Source of the DNA: Bretschneidera sinensis
Taxonomy: Eukaryota; Streptophyta; Magnoliopsida; Brassicales; Akaniaceae
Assembly (NCBI GenBank): GCA_023935145.1
Contig: CM043698.1
Location: 73,485,501 to 73,549,500, forward strand
Direction of reading: 5' to 3'
Length of the DNA stretch: 64,000 nucleotides
Shown in pieces: positions 1 to 11,291 of this stretch (position 1 is its first letter; every line of letters starts with the position of its first letter). The translations under genes were made by a program, and so were the position numbers. Under the pieces are notes generated by a model, which did not search any database, was not told where the DNA came from, and worked only from the letters and a program-made list of their open reading frames with translations.

Positions 1-187
1 CCCATTTCCTCTTACTGCTAAGGATTCAACGGTTTGGCCATACCAACTCAAAATTATCAATCGAAAAGGGAGAATACAACGCGCATGATTTTGTGGTGCA
101 TCAAAATGTATAAAGCTTTCTAGAATGCAATACGAACTTCAAGCATATGATTATTCATTGGCTCAATATATCAGACACATAAATCAC

Positions 188-2387
188 CTGGTAGCCAAAA
201 TCACAAGCAAGGTCAATGATGCTTTTTCGTGTGATTCCAGGCAGAATAGTACCATTTGTTACTGGAGTTGAAATCACATTTCCCTGCGAAAGATAGATAA
301 TGTATTCAATACCCAATCCAAAAAAAAAAAAACAAATTATTTGAGTTAGAGAGGGAGAAACAAAGAGAGAGATGCAACATTAGTTCTGCCTAGTGCATAA
401 ATAGTAAATTAAGGCAACACCTTTACAACGAAAATGTTACATGCAGAAACCTCCTCGATATTTTTTCCAGTCACCGCATCCAATAATAAGATATCTGAAA
501 ACCCTTTGACCTTTGCTTGAGTTATTGATTGGATAACCTATGCAAAAAAAAAAAAGTAAAAAAAGGGGGAGCAAATTAACATAAGCAAGTACTATAGTTA
601 ATAATAGCCACTAGAATCAAAATCAATTAAGAGATATTTTTGCTAATAATTTGAGCCATAATGCATATGTGATTAGTACAAATCTGGCTAAAGAAGGATG
701 CCATGATTCATGCCATACTTACCGGAGAATAATTGGTGTCACTTTTCACACCACCAGTTCCGCCAGGAGTACCTCGATTGAGCTTATACTCTACTATCAA
801 GTTCAAGGAAGATTGACCCTGTGTCATAGAACAAAACATGAAAGATTAAGTGAATTTATGTATATATCTTTCTGTCTATGCGTATAGTTTCTATCTACCA
901 GCAAGTACTCAATAAGAATATTGCCTCCATAATCTTTTATGGTACGTTTAGTGGACAAGATGAAGTGAGAATAGAATAAGATAGATAAGTAGTTGGGTAG
1001 AATGTCTCATCCCACCCCTCTTCCCCCAAAATCTGGATGACTATCGTATCATTTCTACCTGGATCATTGCCAAACTATCCCTATCTGTACAATAGCTAAA
1101 GCAAAAAGACGGGCATTGCTTTCTCTAAGATACATTTCCTCTCTACAAACAAACTCAACATCTTTAATTAACCAGTATCTTTATTTATATTCTTTTTTTC
1201 ACTTTGGATAGTCAAAGATTGGAATACAATAAAAGAGATATTTCAAGCAGAATGATTCATAAGTTCATCTAGTTTTTTTATTTTCTTTTTCTTTTCGGAT
1301 AAAAAGCATAGCAACTCACCTTGTATGGTAGTTGCCAACAGGAGAAACATACACTAAGAATGTGTATTCAGGTGCCGGCCCCAACCCTAAAACAGGGCCA
1401 CTCCCTATGAGCAAAGGCCTAACATACAGTGACCCTTTCCCTGGAGGAGGCACCTATTTCCAAAATTCAAAACACAAATATGTTTAGACAATTCATTAAT
1501 GTGCATAAAACATAGCAGAAGCTAAAATGATTCAATGCAGTGAGGCTTTGAATACCCAGTTCTTGTTGGCAAGGACAGTTTGCTTCACAGCTTCAATGAA
1601 CTGCTCAACAGATGGTGAAGGCATACACATTCTCTCCGCGCCTGTCTTCATTCGCAGGGCGTTCTGTTCAGGTCTGAAGAGCAAAATTCGTCCGTCTTCA
1701 GTCCTGTATGCCTTCAACCCTTCAAACAATCCCTATATATAAAATACGAAATCATGATTTGTCTGTATTTGTTATTTGCCATTTTTTGTTCGTACTAACA
1801 GTAACTAACCAAAATAAATCAATTTGTATCTTAATTACCTGACCATAATTTAAAATTCCAGAAGAAGGGCTCAGCTCAATGTTCCCATAGGGAGTAATTT
1901 TACCTTGTGTAAAGCTATCTTCTTTCAAGCATTTCATCACATACATGTAATCCGTTGGAGTTAATGTAAATCCAAGCTCATCCCAGTTGACATTGGCATA
2001 TTTTGCTTCGCTTCCACTGCTTTCTCGAATCAAATAGAAAGAAAATTAAGGTAAAATACAAAAAACCCAAAAAAGGGAATCAAGTAGCAAAGCTAAAACA
2101 AATAAGAAGCAGAAGCAGAAGCAGAAGCAGAAGCAAAATATAGAAACCGTTTAATGTTAGTGATTAAAAGTGTGTTAATCTTGCTATAGAAATTAAGCAA
2201 AAATCCAAATGAACGTCAAGATGTAAAAGTGAGAAAATATACTTCCAATTTGATAAACAAATTTTAGCTACTCAGCAATATCAAGCTAGGACGGAGAGTA
2301 TTATTATTAATTACCTGTTAACAGCAGGTTCACAGGTTGATGGAGCCATAGATGGATGCGGAAAATCAAACAAGGGTTTGATTGTAG
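188..2387 (-). CDS. BCAT: Branched-chain amino-acid aminotransferase, partial (7 exons)
   Basis: A PLP enzyme (fold type IV) that exchanges the amino group between Leu/Ile/Val and 2-oxoglutarate. Exons read on the minus strand, with GT/AG borders: 2387-2315, 2019-1839, 1732-1556, 1453-1320, 818-723, 537-421, 283-188. Readable landmarks are [51 protein letters not shown] (the Lys is the expected PLP lysine), [25 protein letters not shown] and [17 protein letters not shown]. The last one or two exons lie beyond position 1. No first exon with a start codon or transit peptide is recognisable upstream of 2387. Oddity: exon 1453-1320 leaves two spare bases while exon 818-723 starts in frame 0, so the junction near GNYHT|GQSSLNL does not keep frame. 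Either a small indel disables the gene or a micro-exon was missed. Identity is secure; integrity is not. Confidence 0.88.
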
Positions 2388-2765
2388 CTGTAACCAATGA
2401 ATTTATTAGTCAGTCAATAACTAGTCCTTCCATTTGGACTTGTTTCTTAATTTTTTTTTTTGAAAGGATAATAAAACAACTTAAAAGGCAAAAATTGATG
2501 TTTGAACTGATTAAAATATTTTTAAATTAGTAAATTTAAAGTGATTCAAAACAAAAATTGTTAAAATTTTTTGATTTAAACATGCTTTAATCAATTCTCA
2601 AATATTATTAGGATAAATTTATTGAAAATATTTACGTGTGAATGAGAAAATGTGAAAGACTAATCCTATATGAAAAAGAAATTAAATAAATGAAAGAGTC
2701 ATTGATGCCACCTGTTTAGATTTGTTTTATGTTGTTTGTTATCAATAACAAAACAATGTCTTTGT
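2388..2765. other. AT-rich stretch upstream of the BCAT exons
   Basis: It should hold the BCAT first exon or first intron, but no transit-peptide-like ORF, start context or TATA element could be recognised. It contains only short A/T runs. Confidence 0.5.
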
Positions 2766-2995
2766 AAATATCAATAGAAAACAACTTTCTACTATCGAAA
2801 ATGGTGCATATTAGATAACAATTTTCAAAATCAATTATCTAAAAAGTAGAATTTTATCCATTAATTAACCATCCTACCTTCACATGTAGATGAGATTTGT
2901 GTGTGAATAGCCACCGCCTGCCTAATTTTTGATAGTTGAATAATACGGCAATGCCTCATCTTTTGCGTGTGGAAAGGCACCAATGCATTGAACCC
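2766..2995 (+). repeat. Direct repeat, left copy (partner at 38661-38908)
   Basis: About 230 bp that recurs in the same orientation at 38661-38908. Shared blocks include AACAATTTTCAAAATCAATT, GTAGATGAGATTT, CCACCGCCTGCCTA and GGCAATGC followed by CATTGAACCC. Differences are scattered substitutions and small gaps. The two copies bracket the whole retrotransposon nest, 36 kb apart. Confidence 0.8.
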
Positions 2996-3517
2996 TTCAC
3001 ATGTAGAAGGGTTAAGACTTCAAAAAATAATTCCTATTGATGTGGAATTACTGTTTCCAAAATCATACAATTTCACTCCGAATCGATAAAAATTTCTACT
3101 TCAGTCACACAACTTCCAACGAAAAATACGGTTTCAGTCATACGATTCTTGTTAAGTAGGAGTTGTGGTTTCAGTCACTCAATTCCTATTGACATAGAAT
3201 TACGGTTTTCAAAACCATACAATCCCACTCTGGACCGACCGAAGATCAGATGTCAACCGACATAATTCCCACTGAAGCTCGGATTAAGGCTCCCATACCC
3301 ACACAATCTGACATCATCAGACTAGCCAAGAATTACGACTTCAGTCCAACAATCCCTAGCCAGGGATTGCGACTTCAACTGTACAACACTTTTCAGGCAA
3401 AAATTAAGGTCTTTGAAGCCACACAGCTCCATATCGGATCAATAGGAAGTATGACTTTAGTCATATTACTCCTTTTCAGGAACCGACTATAGTCAACAGG
3501 TCCTCCAAACGTGAAAC
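2996..3517 (+). repeat. LTR-like remnant, left part (continues at 37799)
   Basis: Non-coding sequence interrupted by the minus-strand Copia element. It contains an internal imperfect tandem repeat: the block starting CCTATTGATGTGGAATTAC (about 3031-3090) recurs as CCTATTGACATAGAATTAC (about 3186-3241). The continuation after the Copia insertion (37799-38660) has features of a Gypsy-type LTR end. No protein is encoded. Confidence 0.45.
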
Positions 3518-3522
3518 TAAGC

Positions 3523-4361
3523 TGTTGGAAATCTCCTCAAGATGCCCAGGTGGTGATTTTTCCAAACACTCAAGTCTAGAATGACTTGTAATAAAACCGA
3601 AACAAAACAGGAATCAAACCAATCAAAGAAAGAACACAAGTGATTGTTGTCGAGGTTCAGCAATGTGCCTACGTCCCCGTGAGCTCCTCTGAGCTCTCTG
3701 CACTAAATCAATGGAGTTCTTACAATTACAGCAACACCTCTTCAAGAATCCTAGAGTTCTTGAAGAACGAAAGAAGAGAAAAGAAAGTGATAAGGACTAA
3801 ATGTTTCCCTGGAATTTTCCCCAAGAAAATTTCAATTACAAAGCCCTTGAATCCCCAATCTATACTACTCTCTCTCTAAACAACCAGCCTCTCTTGAATG
3901 AGTCTCTCCTGTGTTTAGTTTCTTTGCACTCTCACACACCATGTGTTCTATTTCACACACATTCACATGTTCTGTTTCACACATGTTTTGCACATTCACA
4001 TCACCTGGATGCTCACCTCACATCATGTCTTGAATGGCTCCTAGATGACCCTTTATATAGGGTAATGACTTCCTCATCCAATCTTGGAGATCAATCTCCA
4101 CCCTTAGATCTCAAAAACCAAAGATTCATGGTTCTCCAAGAGTCTAAGTAATCTTGTGTGTTTTAACCAAGTCCCACGCACAACCACAAGAGGCTGAAAA
4201 GCATACTCCAGGTGTGCCTGGCGCCGTGGCCCAGAACAGGGCTGGCCACGACGCACAATAGGGCACCCTCTTCATCCTTTCTGGGCACTGCGGCGTGGGG
4301 GAGGCTGAGCCGTGGCGCACACCTCCTCTAGGTCTTCTCATTTGCTGGTGGCCGCGGTGCA
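3523..4361 (-). repeat. Copia 3' LTR, first part
   Basis: Begins TGTTGGAAATC and matches the start of the LTR at 36893 and the solo LTR at 50141. It stops at 4361, where the next element begins. The missing end is found at 23296-23388. The reverse complement carries a TATA-like box (CCTTTATATAGGG on the plus strand near 4050). Confidence 0.9.
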
Positions 4362-5682
4362 TGATAAGTGCTTAAATATTCATATTTAAGCCCCTTAATT
4401 TACATGTGCTAAGCTCTTTGTCTATATGTTTTAGTCTGTTTTACTTCATTTTGTGTGTTTCACATATTTTTATAGGTCTTGGAGAAAAATGAAGCAGTTT
4501 TGGCACTTAAAGGAAAAAGCCTGGAAATCCTGGAGCAGTTTCTGGTCAAAGTGCGATCGATCGCACTACTGCATGCGATCGAGCGCACATGCGATCATTC
4601 GAACACATGAAGGATTGAGCGCAGCAATGCGATCAAGCGTAAGACGCATGCGATCGAGTGCATATGTACAGGCGTGAACAGTAAACTGCAGAACCTTATT
4701 TTGGAAATAAAGGAGTTTTGTGTTTTAGGAAAGTTCAGGAACTCATGAGTCTTCTAGGACTACTCAAGCCCTATAAATACACCTATAAAGCACACACAAA
4801 TAATTACTTCTTAGACTTCTTTTAATCACTTCTTCTATCTTTTACTTTTAGCTTGGAGAAGGAAACTGTGGAGGAGAATTGACGACTCTTCTCTCGGGTT
4901 TCTTCTTTCCTTTATTTTTATTATGTGTACTTAACTTTAGTAAAGGCTTGGTTGAAGCCCTAATTATGTTTACTCAATAAATTTAGTATTGGCACCTTTG
5001 CGATATTTATGTTGTGTTGCTTAACTTGAGTAATACCTGTTTTTATTTAAATTCCTCATATGTATATGTCTGATCAATATGTGTATGTGGTATGAACTTG
5101 TTAGTTAGATCAATTTGGATGACCGAGTCCTGAGTCTGACATTAGTAACAAAAGATATCCACACCGGATTCTTGGTTAATCAACATGGGAAACTGGGAGT
5201 AGATACCATGCCCTAGGTCCCGTGTGGTTGTCGATTTCCACAGATCCTATGCTCTCTTAAGGAACAACTCAGCATACACCATGTTGAATCCCTTGAGAGA
5301 GAAAAGAGTTAGAGTAGATACCATGCCTAACTCGTTGCTTAGGGAGATCAATAGCTTAAGGAGTAGATACCATGCCCTTAGGTTGACAAACATTAGGTAT
5401 TCATGACATGAGTAAAGTATTGGCATACTGTTTTGTTGTGGTAGCATAATTAGTGGTGGATATCAAGTCCCTACGCCTTTATCCTTATTATTTTATCTTT
5501 ATCAAAATCAACTCTTTTATTATTTCTATTACATTGTGAATATAATTCTAAATCGAAATTCACCAATCCCTGTGGAGATAATCTTGCATTCGCACACTAT
5601 ACTACTAAGTTGACCTTGTGCACTTGCAAGTAAAACAAGTACGGTTATTTTCTTAATTATTTAGGTAGATAAACGCACAACA
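4362..5682 (+). repeat. E1 5' LTR
   Basis: 1321 bp, TG...CA. Contains a CGATCG-rich array (about 4552-4672), a TATA-like CCCTATAAATACACC near 4769, and three copies of GAGTAGATACCATGCC or close variants (near 5199, 5312, 5361). It is followed almost directly by an inverted LTR copy rather than by a normal primer-binding site. Confidence 0.9.
4552..4672 (+). promoter_or_regulatory. CGATCG-rich array upstream of the LTR TATA box
   Basis: Repeated TGCGATCGAGCGCA-like units, rich in CpG and CGATCG palindromes, about 100 bp upstream of the TATA-like box at 4769. Equivalent arrays occur at about 6698-6815, 16552-16668, 22180-22275, 23720-23905, 32200-32330 and 43895-44090, always within an LTR. 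The position suggests a promoter-proximal regulatory role; this is inferred from layout only. Confidence 0.5.
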
Positions 5683-5684
5683 AG

Positions 5685-7000
5685 TGAGCGATTATCCACC
5701 TAAATTAATGGGTGAGTAATCGCACTTGTTTTACTTGCAAGTGCACAAGGTCAACTTAGTAGTATAGTGTGCGAAAGCAAGATCATCTCCACAGGGATTG
5801 GTGAATTTCTTTTTAGAATTATATTCGCAATGTAAAAGGATAGAAATAATAAAAGAGTTGATTTTGATAAAGATAAAATAATAAAGATAAAGGCGTAGGG
5901 ACTTGATATCCACCACTAATTATGCTACCACAACAAAATAGTATGCCAATGCTTTAATCATGCCATGAATACCTAATGTTTGTCAACCTAAGGGCATGGT
6001 ATCTACTCTTTAAGCTATTGATCTCCCTAAGCAATGAGTTAGGCATGGTATCTACTCTAACTCTTTTCTCTCTCAAGGGATTCAACCTGGTGTATGCTGA
6101 GTTGTTCCTTAAGAGAGCATAGGATCTGTGGAAATCGACAACCACACGGGACCTAGGGTATGGTATCTACTCCTGGTTTCCCATGTTGATTAACCAAGAA
6201 TCTTGTGTGGATATCTTTGGTTACTAGTGTCAGACCCAGGACTCTGTCATCCAAATTGATCTAACTAACAAGTTCATACCACATGCACATATTGATCAGA
6301 CATATATATATGAGGAATTTAAATAAAAGCAAGTATTAATCAAGTTAAGCAACACAACATAAATATTGTAAAGGCGCCAATACTAATTATTGAATAAACA
6401 TAATTAGGGCTTCAACCAAGCCCTTACTAAAAGTTAAGTACACATAATAAAATAAAAAGGAAAGAAGAAACCCGAGAGAAGAGTCGTCAATTCTCCTCCA
6501 CAGTTTCCTTCTCCAAGCTAAAGCAAAAGATAAAAGAATTGATTCTCTCTAAGAAGTGATAATTTGTGTGTGCTTTACAGGTGTATTTATAGGGCTTGAG
6601 TAGTCCTAGAAGGCTCATGAGGTCCTAAACTTTCCTAAAATACAAAATTCCTTTATTTCCAAAATAGGGTTCTGCAGTTTACTATTCACACCCGTACATA
6701 TGCGCTCGATCGCATGCTTCTTGCGCTTGATCACATTGTTGCACTCGATCCTATATGTGTGCGAACGATCGCATGTGCGCTCGATCGCATGCAATAGTGC
6801 GATCGATCGTACTTTGACCAGAAGCTGCTCTAGGATTTCCAAGCTTCTTCCCTTAAGTGCCAAAACTGTTTCCTTTTTCTCCAAGACCTATAAAAACATG
6901 TGAAACACACAAAATGAAGTAAAACATACTAAAATATATAGACAAAGAGCTTAACACATGTAAATTAAGGGGCTTAAATATGAATATTTAAGCACTTATC
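5685..7000 (-). repeat. Inverted E1-type LTR abutting the 5' LTR
   Basis: Near full-length E1-family LTR in the opposite orientation, starting two bases after the E1 5' LTR. Its outer (minus-strand start) end stops at GCACTTATC and is fused to a related plus-strand LTR at 7001. The family-typical end GATAATCGCTCA resembles the E2 LTR at 15580 more than the E1 LTRs. Together with 4362-5682 it forms a ~1.3-kb-arm palindrome. Confidence 0.85.
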
Positions 7001-8352
7001 CCTTGTTAGGCTCTTTATTTATCTATTTCTATGGATTCTACTTCATTTTCGTGTTTTATGTGTTTTTCACAGGATTTGGACAAAAAGATGATAATTTGGA
7101 GATTTTAGAAGCAAAAGTCTAGATCTACCATCCAGCAAGTGCATTCCATTGAGATTGAGCGCACAAGAGCATGAGTGCACTTGAAGAAGGCTCGAGTGCA
7201 CACTTGCACTCGAGCGCATCCCGCATATGTTCGAGCGCAATCACTCCAGAGGCAGCAGAGCCAGATATGGAAAGAAGTCTTCCGACTCAAAAAAGGAATT
7301 AGGTTTCGGGACACCAAGAGGACCCTATAAATAGCCCTGTAAAAACATATAAACCATACATTTTGTTCTAGATTCGAAGTAGAGAGCTTAGGAGAGGAAT
7401 TGATGACTCGTCTCCCGAGTCTTCTTCGGTTTTAGTTTTCTGTTTTTATTTCATTATGTTTAGAATGTTTAGTTTATTTAGTATGTGTAACTAAACTCCT
7501 ATAGGGCTCGATTGAAGCCGTAGTTATGCTTTTCCACATGTTCATTCATTGATTATCTTTGCTATAGCCTTATTAGAATATTTAACTTGATTAATACCTA
7601 TTTATATTTACATTCCTTATATGTATGTTCCTGATCAACGTATGCATGCGGTATGGATAGGTTAGTCGAATCAATTTGGATGACTCCTTATTAGAATATT
7701 TAACTTGATTAATACCTATTTATATTTACATTCCTTATATGTATGTTCCTGATCAACGTATGCATGCGGTATGGATAGGTTAGTCGAATCAATTTGGATG
7801 ACTGAGTCCTGGGTTTGACATTAGTAACAAGGGATATCCACACCAGATTCTCGGGTTAATCAACATGGGAAACCGGGAGCAGACCAAGCCCTAGGTCCCG
7901 TGTGGTTACCGATCTCCACAGCCCTCATGCTCTCTTAAGGAACAACTTAGTATACACCCATGTTGAATCCCTTAAGAGAGAAAAGAGTTAGAGTATACAC
8001 CATGCCTAACTCGTTGCATAGGGAGATCAATAACCTAAAGTGTGGACGAAGCCTTTAGGTTGGCAACCATTAGATATTCATGATAAGGCTAGAGAATTGA
8101 CATTTTATTTAGTGGGAAAGTATAATTAGGGTGGATATCATAGTCATATGTTCTCATTATTGTTATTTACTCACAATCAAATTGCTATTTCTCTTTTTAA
8201 ACTTGAAGAAACTAATTCTAAAACGAAATTCACCAATCCCTGTGGAAAATGATCTCGCACTTGCACACTATGCTACCACAGACCTTGTGCACTTGCAAGT
8301 AAAACTCGGATGGTTATTTGCATATTTATTTAGGTAGATAATCGCTCCAACA
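7001..8352 (+). repeat. Related LTR (subfamily C), truncated at its 5' end
   Basis: Homologous to the solo LTR at 43707-45085, but the first ~45 bp (TGATAAGTGC...) are lost at the fusion with the inverted LTR. Ends AATCGCTCCAACA. TATA-like CCCTATAAATAGCC near 7323. Contains a perfect 118-bp tandem duplication. It joins directly to the middle of a Copia coding region at 8353, so it replaced or interrupted that Copia's 5' half. Confidence 0.8.
7568..7803 (+). repeat. Perfect 118-bp tandem duplication in the LTR
   Basis: Unit 7568-7685 repeats as 7686-7803; both begin CCTTATTAGAATATTTAACT and end CAATTTGGATGACT, and I see no difference between them. The solo LTR at 43707 has a single copy, so the duplication arose in this copy, and its identity suggests a recent event. 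Confidence 0.9.
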
Positions 8353-9320
8353 GTACACATACAAAGCAGAGGGAGGAAATATTAAGGTAACCAAGGGATC
8401 TTTGGTAGTGATCAAAACAGCAATAAACGATGGTCCCTATGAGATGATTGGAGACACGGACATCAAAGATCAAGCAGTAAGCTTGATAGCTGAGATGGAT
8501 AAGGCGGTTTTTTGGCACAATTGCTTAGGACACATGAGCGAAAAAGGCCTGCAAGTTCTCAGCAAAGATGGTTTACTTGATGGTGACAAGGTAGAGAAAC
8601 TTGATTTCTGCGAATGTTGTGTTCTTGGGAAGCAACATCGGGTCAGCTTCAACACCAGAGTACACAAGTCTAAAGGCATTCTTAACTACATTCATGTTGA
8701 TCTTTGGGGTCCAGCAAGAACACCACATAAGGAGGTAATCTTTACTTTCTTTCTTTAATTGATGATTATTCTAGAAAGGTTTGGATTTATTTGCTTAAAA
8801 ATAAATCAGATGTTTTGAATAAGTGTTTGGTGTGGAAAAAGTTGCTAGAAATTCAAACGGGTAAGGTAGTTAAGGTTTTAAGAACCGATAATGGTTAGAA
8901 TTTTTTAATAAGGATTTTGATAAATTCTGTGAGTTAAATGGGATTCTAAGACATAGAACGGTTGTAAAAACCCCTCAACAAAATGGAGTTATTGAGAGGA
9001 TGAATATGACCCTTATGGAAAAGGTTAAGTGCGTGATTATTGGTTCTGGGTTACCCAAATGTTTTTGGGGAGAAGTTGTGTCTACTGCTGTGTATTTGGT
9101 TAATAGAGCACCTTCTAGAGCTTTGGATCTTAAGACTCCCGAGGAGATGTGGAGTGGTAAACCCCCTGAGTTAAACAACCTTAGGACTTTTGGATGTGCT
9201 GCATTTGCACATCAAAAGGATGATAAACTTAGCCCAAGATCTAGAAAGTGTGTGTTTATAAGATATGGTGAATGGGTTAAGGGATATAGGTTGCGGTCCT
9301 TAGAGAAAAAATGAACTAAA
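8353..9320 (+). pseudogene. Copia GAG-pre-integrase and integrase core, broken
   Basis: 8402-8758 reads the GAG-pre-integrase zinc region (FWHNCLGHMSEKGLQVLS, then CECCVLGKQ with its His/Cys pattern) and enters the integrase core at HVDLWGPARTP (first catalytic Asp). After a frameshift near 8750, the core continues through RTDNG (second Asp, followed by a stop), TPQQNGVIERMN (catalytic Glu) and ORF 9000-9314 (CVIIGSGLPKCFWGE, TPEEMWSGKPPE, TFGCAAFAHQ). Integrase joins element cDNA to host DNA. At least two stops and one frameshift preclude function. The matching minus-strand copy lies at 34569-35600. Confidence 0.85.
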
Positions 9321-10420
9321 CTCATAATAAGTAGGGATGTCATTTTTAATAAGCATTTATTTCCCTATTTGGAGAAAACTAACCCTGCATGGGATAGTGG
9401 GCAAACCAGCTCGGTTTATGTGGAGCATAGCATCAAAGAAAATTCAGTTCAGGTAGAGCAAGGAAGACAAGAGGGTTCAGACCAAGTAGAGCCCATTGAT
9501 GAAATCTAAGCTCAAGACACTCAAGAGGAGGCTGAACTATAAGGGGATGATATAGCAAATCAGAATGATTATCAACTCACAAGAAACCGGGAAATGAGGC
9601 AGGTTAGACCACCTTTGAGATTTGGTTTTGGGGATGTTAATGCAGCAGCTCCTTATTCAGAATGAGAGAGTGAACTAGAAACTTACATTGATGCCATGGG
9701 ATGTAAGGATTCATCAAGATGGAAGCTAGCTATGGAGGAGGAAATGCATTCTTTGAGGAAGAACAACTCTTGAGAATTGATGCCCAAACCAAAAAAAACA
9801 GAGAGTTGTGGATTGTAAATGGATTTACAAGATCAAATAAGGGAACACTCAAGGGGATAAAGTTCGATACAAGGCTAGCTGGTGGCAAAGGGTTCACACA
9901 AAGAGAAGGCATAGATTTCACTAAAATATTCTCACCAGTTGTGAAATACAAGACGATAAGGATAGTGTTAGCTATGGTGGTCTAATTTAATTGGGAGATC
10001 GAGCAAATAGATGTGAAGACAGCGTTCTTATATGGAGAGCTTGATGAGACCATCTACATGAGGCAACCTGAAGGCTATGAGGAAAGAAGGCAGGGAGATT
10101 TGGTGTGCTCTCTATTGCCTGAAGCAATCACCTCAGCAATAGAATAAGAGGTTCGATTCCTTTCTAACTAGCTTGGGTTTTATGAGGAGCTACAATGATT
10201 CGTGCTTATACTACAAAGGTCACAAGGTGGAGGAAATGGTGATTATCCTCATTTATGTTGATGATATGTTTTTGGTTGGTAACAGCAGGGAGAGGATAGA
10301 AAAGTTGAAATCTCAACTCAATTCGGAGTTTGAGATGAAGGATCCTGGTTATGCACAACAGATCCTTGGGATGAGTATAATCCGGGAAAAGGGAAGAGAA
10401 ACAGGTTGAAGTTTTCTCAG
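9320..10420 (+). pseudogene. Copia reverse transcriptase, N-terminal and palm parts, broken
   Basis: After a degraded linker (about 9320-9690), RT begins near 9715 (SRWKLAMEEEM-like, NGFTRSNK..., DTRLAGGKGFTQREGIDFT, FSPVVKYKTIRIVLAMVV). It then passes a stop near 9983 and frameshifts. 10173-10409 reads NDSCLYYKG, then VIILIYVDDMFLVGN with the YVDD catalytic motif and FEMKDPGYAQQILGM. RT copies element RNA into DNA. The fingers-palm span missing from the minus-strand copy is present here, though out of frame. Confidence 0.83.
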
Positions 10421-11227
10421 TCTTCCTACATAGAAAAGATGATATCTAAGCTTTCTATGGAAAACAGTGAACCAATAAAGATTCCCCTTGCTGGTCATTT
10501 CAAGTTCTCCAGCAATCAATGTCCGAGATTGGATGCAGAGAAAAAGGAAATGGAAAAGATCCCTTACTCTAGTGTGGTTGGATCGGTCATGTTCATGATG
10601 GTAAGCACTTGACTCGACATTACTCATGCAATTAGTGTTCTCAGCAGGTTTATGAGTAATCGCAGAAAAGAGCATTGGCTTGGGATGAAGTGGTTGCTGA
10701 GGTATATGAAGGGAAGCTCAAATATGGGGCTTGTTTACGAGAAGGGGGGTAAGTCTATCTGGTTAGAAGGTTATGCTGATTCGGACTATAGAGCAGACCG
10801 GGATAAGAGAAGATCGATTACCTCATACTTCTTCAACTTAAACGGATGTTGTATAAGTTGGAAGGCTCAGTTGCAGCCGGTGGTAGCACTCTCAACAACT
10901 GAGGTAGAGTACATAGCAGCAATAGAAACGATTAAGGAGGCTATGTGGTGTAAAGGGTTGTTAGAAGAGTTGAAGGTCCTAAAAGAGCAAGTGGTGGTGT
11001 ATTCGGATAGCCAAAGTGCGTTGCATTTGTGTAAGAATCCAGTGTTCCATGAGAGGACAAATCATATGGATGTTCAGTATCATTTCATTCAGGAAAATGT
11101 TACGAAAGGATGCATTCATGTGGACAAAGTGGCCACGGAAGAAAATCCTGCAGATTTAGGCACTAAAGTTCTACCTCTAAGTAAGTTCAATCATTGCCTT
11201 GGACTTCTTAGGATTGGAGTTGGATGA
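10406..11227 (+). pseudogene. Copia RT C-terminus and RNase H
   Basis: 10406-10612 reads the RT connection (YIEKMISKLSMENSEPIKIP, PYSSVVGSVMFMM), then a stop. 10652-11227 (191 residues) reads a nearly whole Copia RNase H: KWLLRYMKGSS, YADSDYRADRDKRRSITSY (catalytic Asp), ALSTTEVEYIAA (Glu), VYSDSQSALHLC (Asp), HIDVQYHFIQE-like and ENPADLGTK. It ends 80 bp before the polypurine tract. The RNase H piece is intact, but its upstream frame is broken. Confidence 0.85.
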
Positions 11228-11291
11228 TTTGGTGACTCATGATGAGTTTGGATCCTAAGTTCTCTGCACAATGGGTTTGGGTTTAATTGCT

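Noticed and set aside
651..887. 78-codon plus-strand ORF
   Set aside because: It is the antisense shadow of a BCAT exon and its introns.
5224..6145. 60-codon ORF beginning MVVDFHRSYALLRNN, present in several LTR copies (5224, 22837, and 6145 on the minus strand)
   Set aside because: It lies wholly inside the LTR, downstream of the TATA-like box, with no domain, and is explained by shared ancestry of the LTRs. It is missing from the copy at 15580, which has a deletion there.
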